Assembly (NCBI RefSeq): GCF_028416575.1
Contig: NZ_JAMQKB010000001.1
Coordinates: 267,649-331,648, forward strand
Origin: Terrihalobacillus insolitus
GTDB taxonomy: Bacteria > Bacillota > Bacilli > Bacillales > Amphibacillaceae
Length of the DNA: 64,000 bases
Direction: 5' to 3'
The notes beneath the pieces are model-generated. The model had not been told where the DNA came from, searched no databases, and worked only from the letters and a program-made list of their open reading frames with translations. The translations under genes and the position numbers were made by a program. Of this stretch, positions 63,982-64,000 are shown in pieces. The first letter of the stretch is position 1. Each line of letters begins with the position of its first letter.

Positions 63982-64000
63982 ATGGACAATGTAAAGAATC
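63982..64000 (+). CDS. Start of an unidentified gene, cut by the window end
   Basis: AAAGGAGG, 6 nt, then ATG opening MDNVKN. Only six codons are visible, so no function can be given. The structured leader above probably controls it. Confidence 0.6.

Overview
This is a 64 kb chromosomal segment of an AT-rich Gram-positive bacterium. Strong AGGAGG-type ribosome sites, a GlpP-type antiterminator with glpFK and glpD leaders, an S-box (SAM-I) riboswitch, LipM-type octanoyl transfer, CvfB and a YdjO-like protein all point to Bacillaceae. The osmolyte uptake genes and overall gene set suggest a relative of Oceanobacillus, Virgibacillus or Gracilibacillus, but the genus is an inference. No prophage, IS transposase, CRISPR array, rRNA or tRNA was recognised.

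Layout. 0-6.5 kb: a carbohydrate-type locus (sugar-binding lipoprotein, YesL/DUF624 membrane protein, FAD oxidoreductase, GH67-N/DUF4838-like protein, EEP-family hydrolase). 7.0-10.4 kb: a four-gene quaternary-amine (OpuB/OpuC/OsmU-type) ABC importer. 10.4-19 kb: a tandem P-loop ATPase, an orphan ParB-like protein, an aldehyde dehydrogenase with its DUF779 partner, a YdjO-like protein, an Asp/Glu racemase, an arginase-family enzyme and a PutP symporter with a 37-residue accessory peptide. 19.4-26.6 kb: a glycerol and dihydroxyacetone module (dhaKLM, glpD, glpFK, glpP), with related antitermination leaders on glpFK and glpD. 26.8-38.7 kb: miscellaneous genes, a decayed fatty-acid-oxidation patch, an LCP protein, a STAS protein and a SAM-riboswitch operon for dimethylsulfone-type sulfur scavenging.

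39-52.3 kb is the most interesting region. Two convergent gene sets together could carry lysine to crotonyl-CoA. The minus-strand set encodes an NhaC-type transporter, lysine 6-dehydrogenase, an ALDH7-like aminoadipate-semialdehyde dehydrogenase, an aminotransferase and an acetolactate-synthase-like TPP enzyme, with an IclR regulator. The plus-strand set encodes a GabD-like dehydrogenase, a class III CoA-transferase and an acyl-CoA dehydrogenase with the glutaryl-CoA dehydrogenase Arg/Ser pair. The missing link, 2-oxoadipate to glutarate semialdehyde, would be supplied by the TPP enzyme; that step is my inference.

52.5-64 kb: an amidase, lipM and lipA, a quinone-oxidoreductase-like enzyme, cvfB, a short-chain fatty acid transporter, an EamA exporter, a glutathione-independent formaldehyde dehydrogenase, and a structured leader before a gene that runs off the end.

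A MITE-like family with imperfect terminal inverted repeats is scattered through the window as full, deleted and end-only copies. Two copies end exactly on the stop codon of a gene. Three different intergenic tandem repeats (21, about 22 and 52 bp) are also present.
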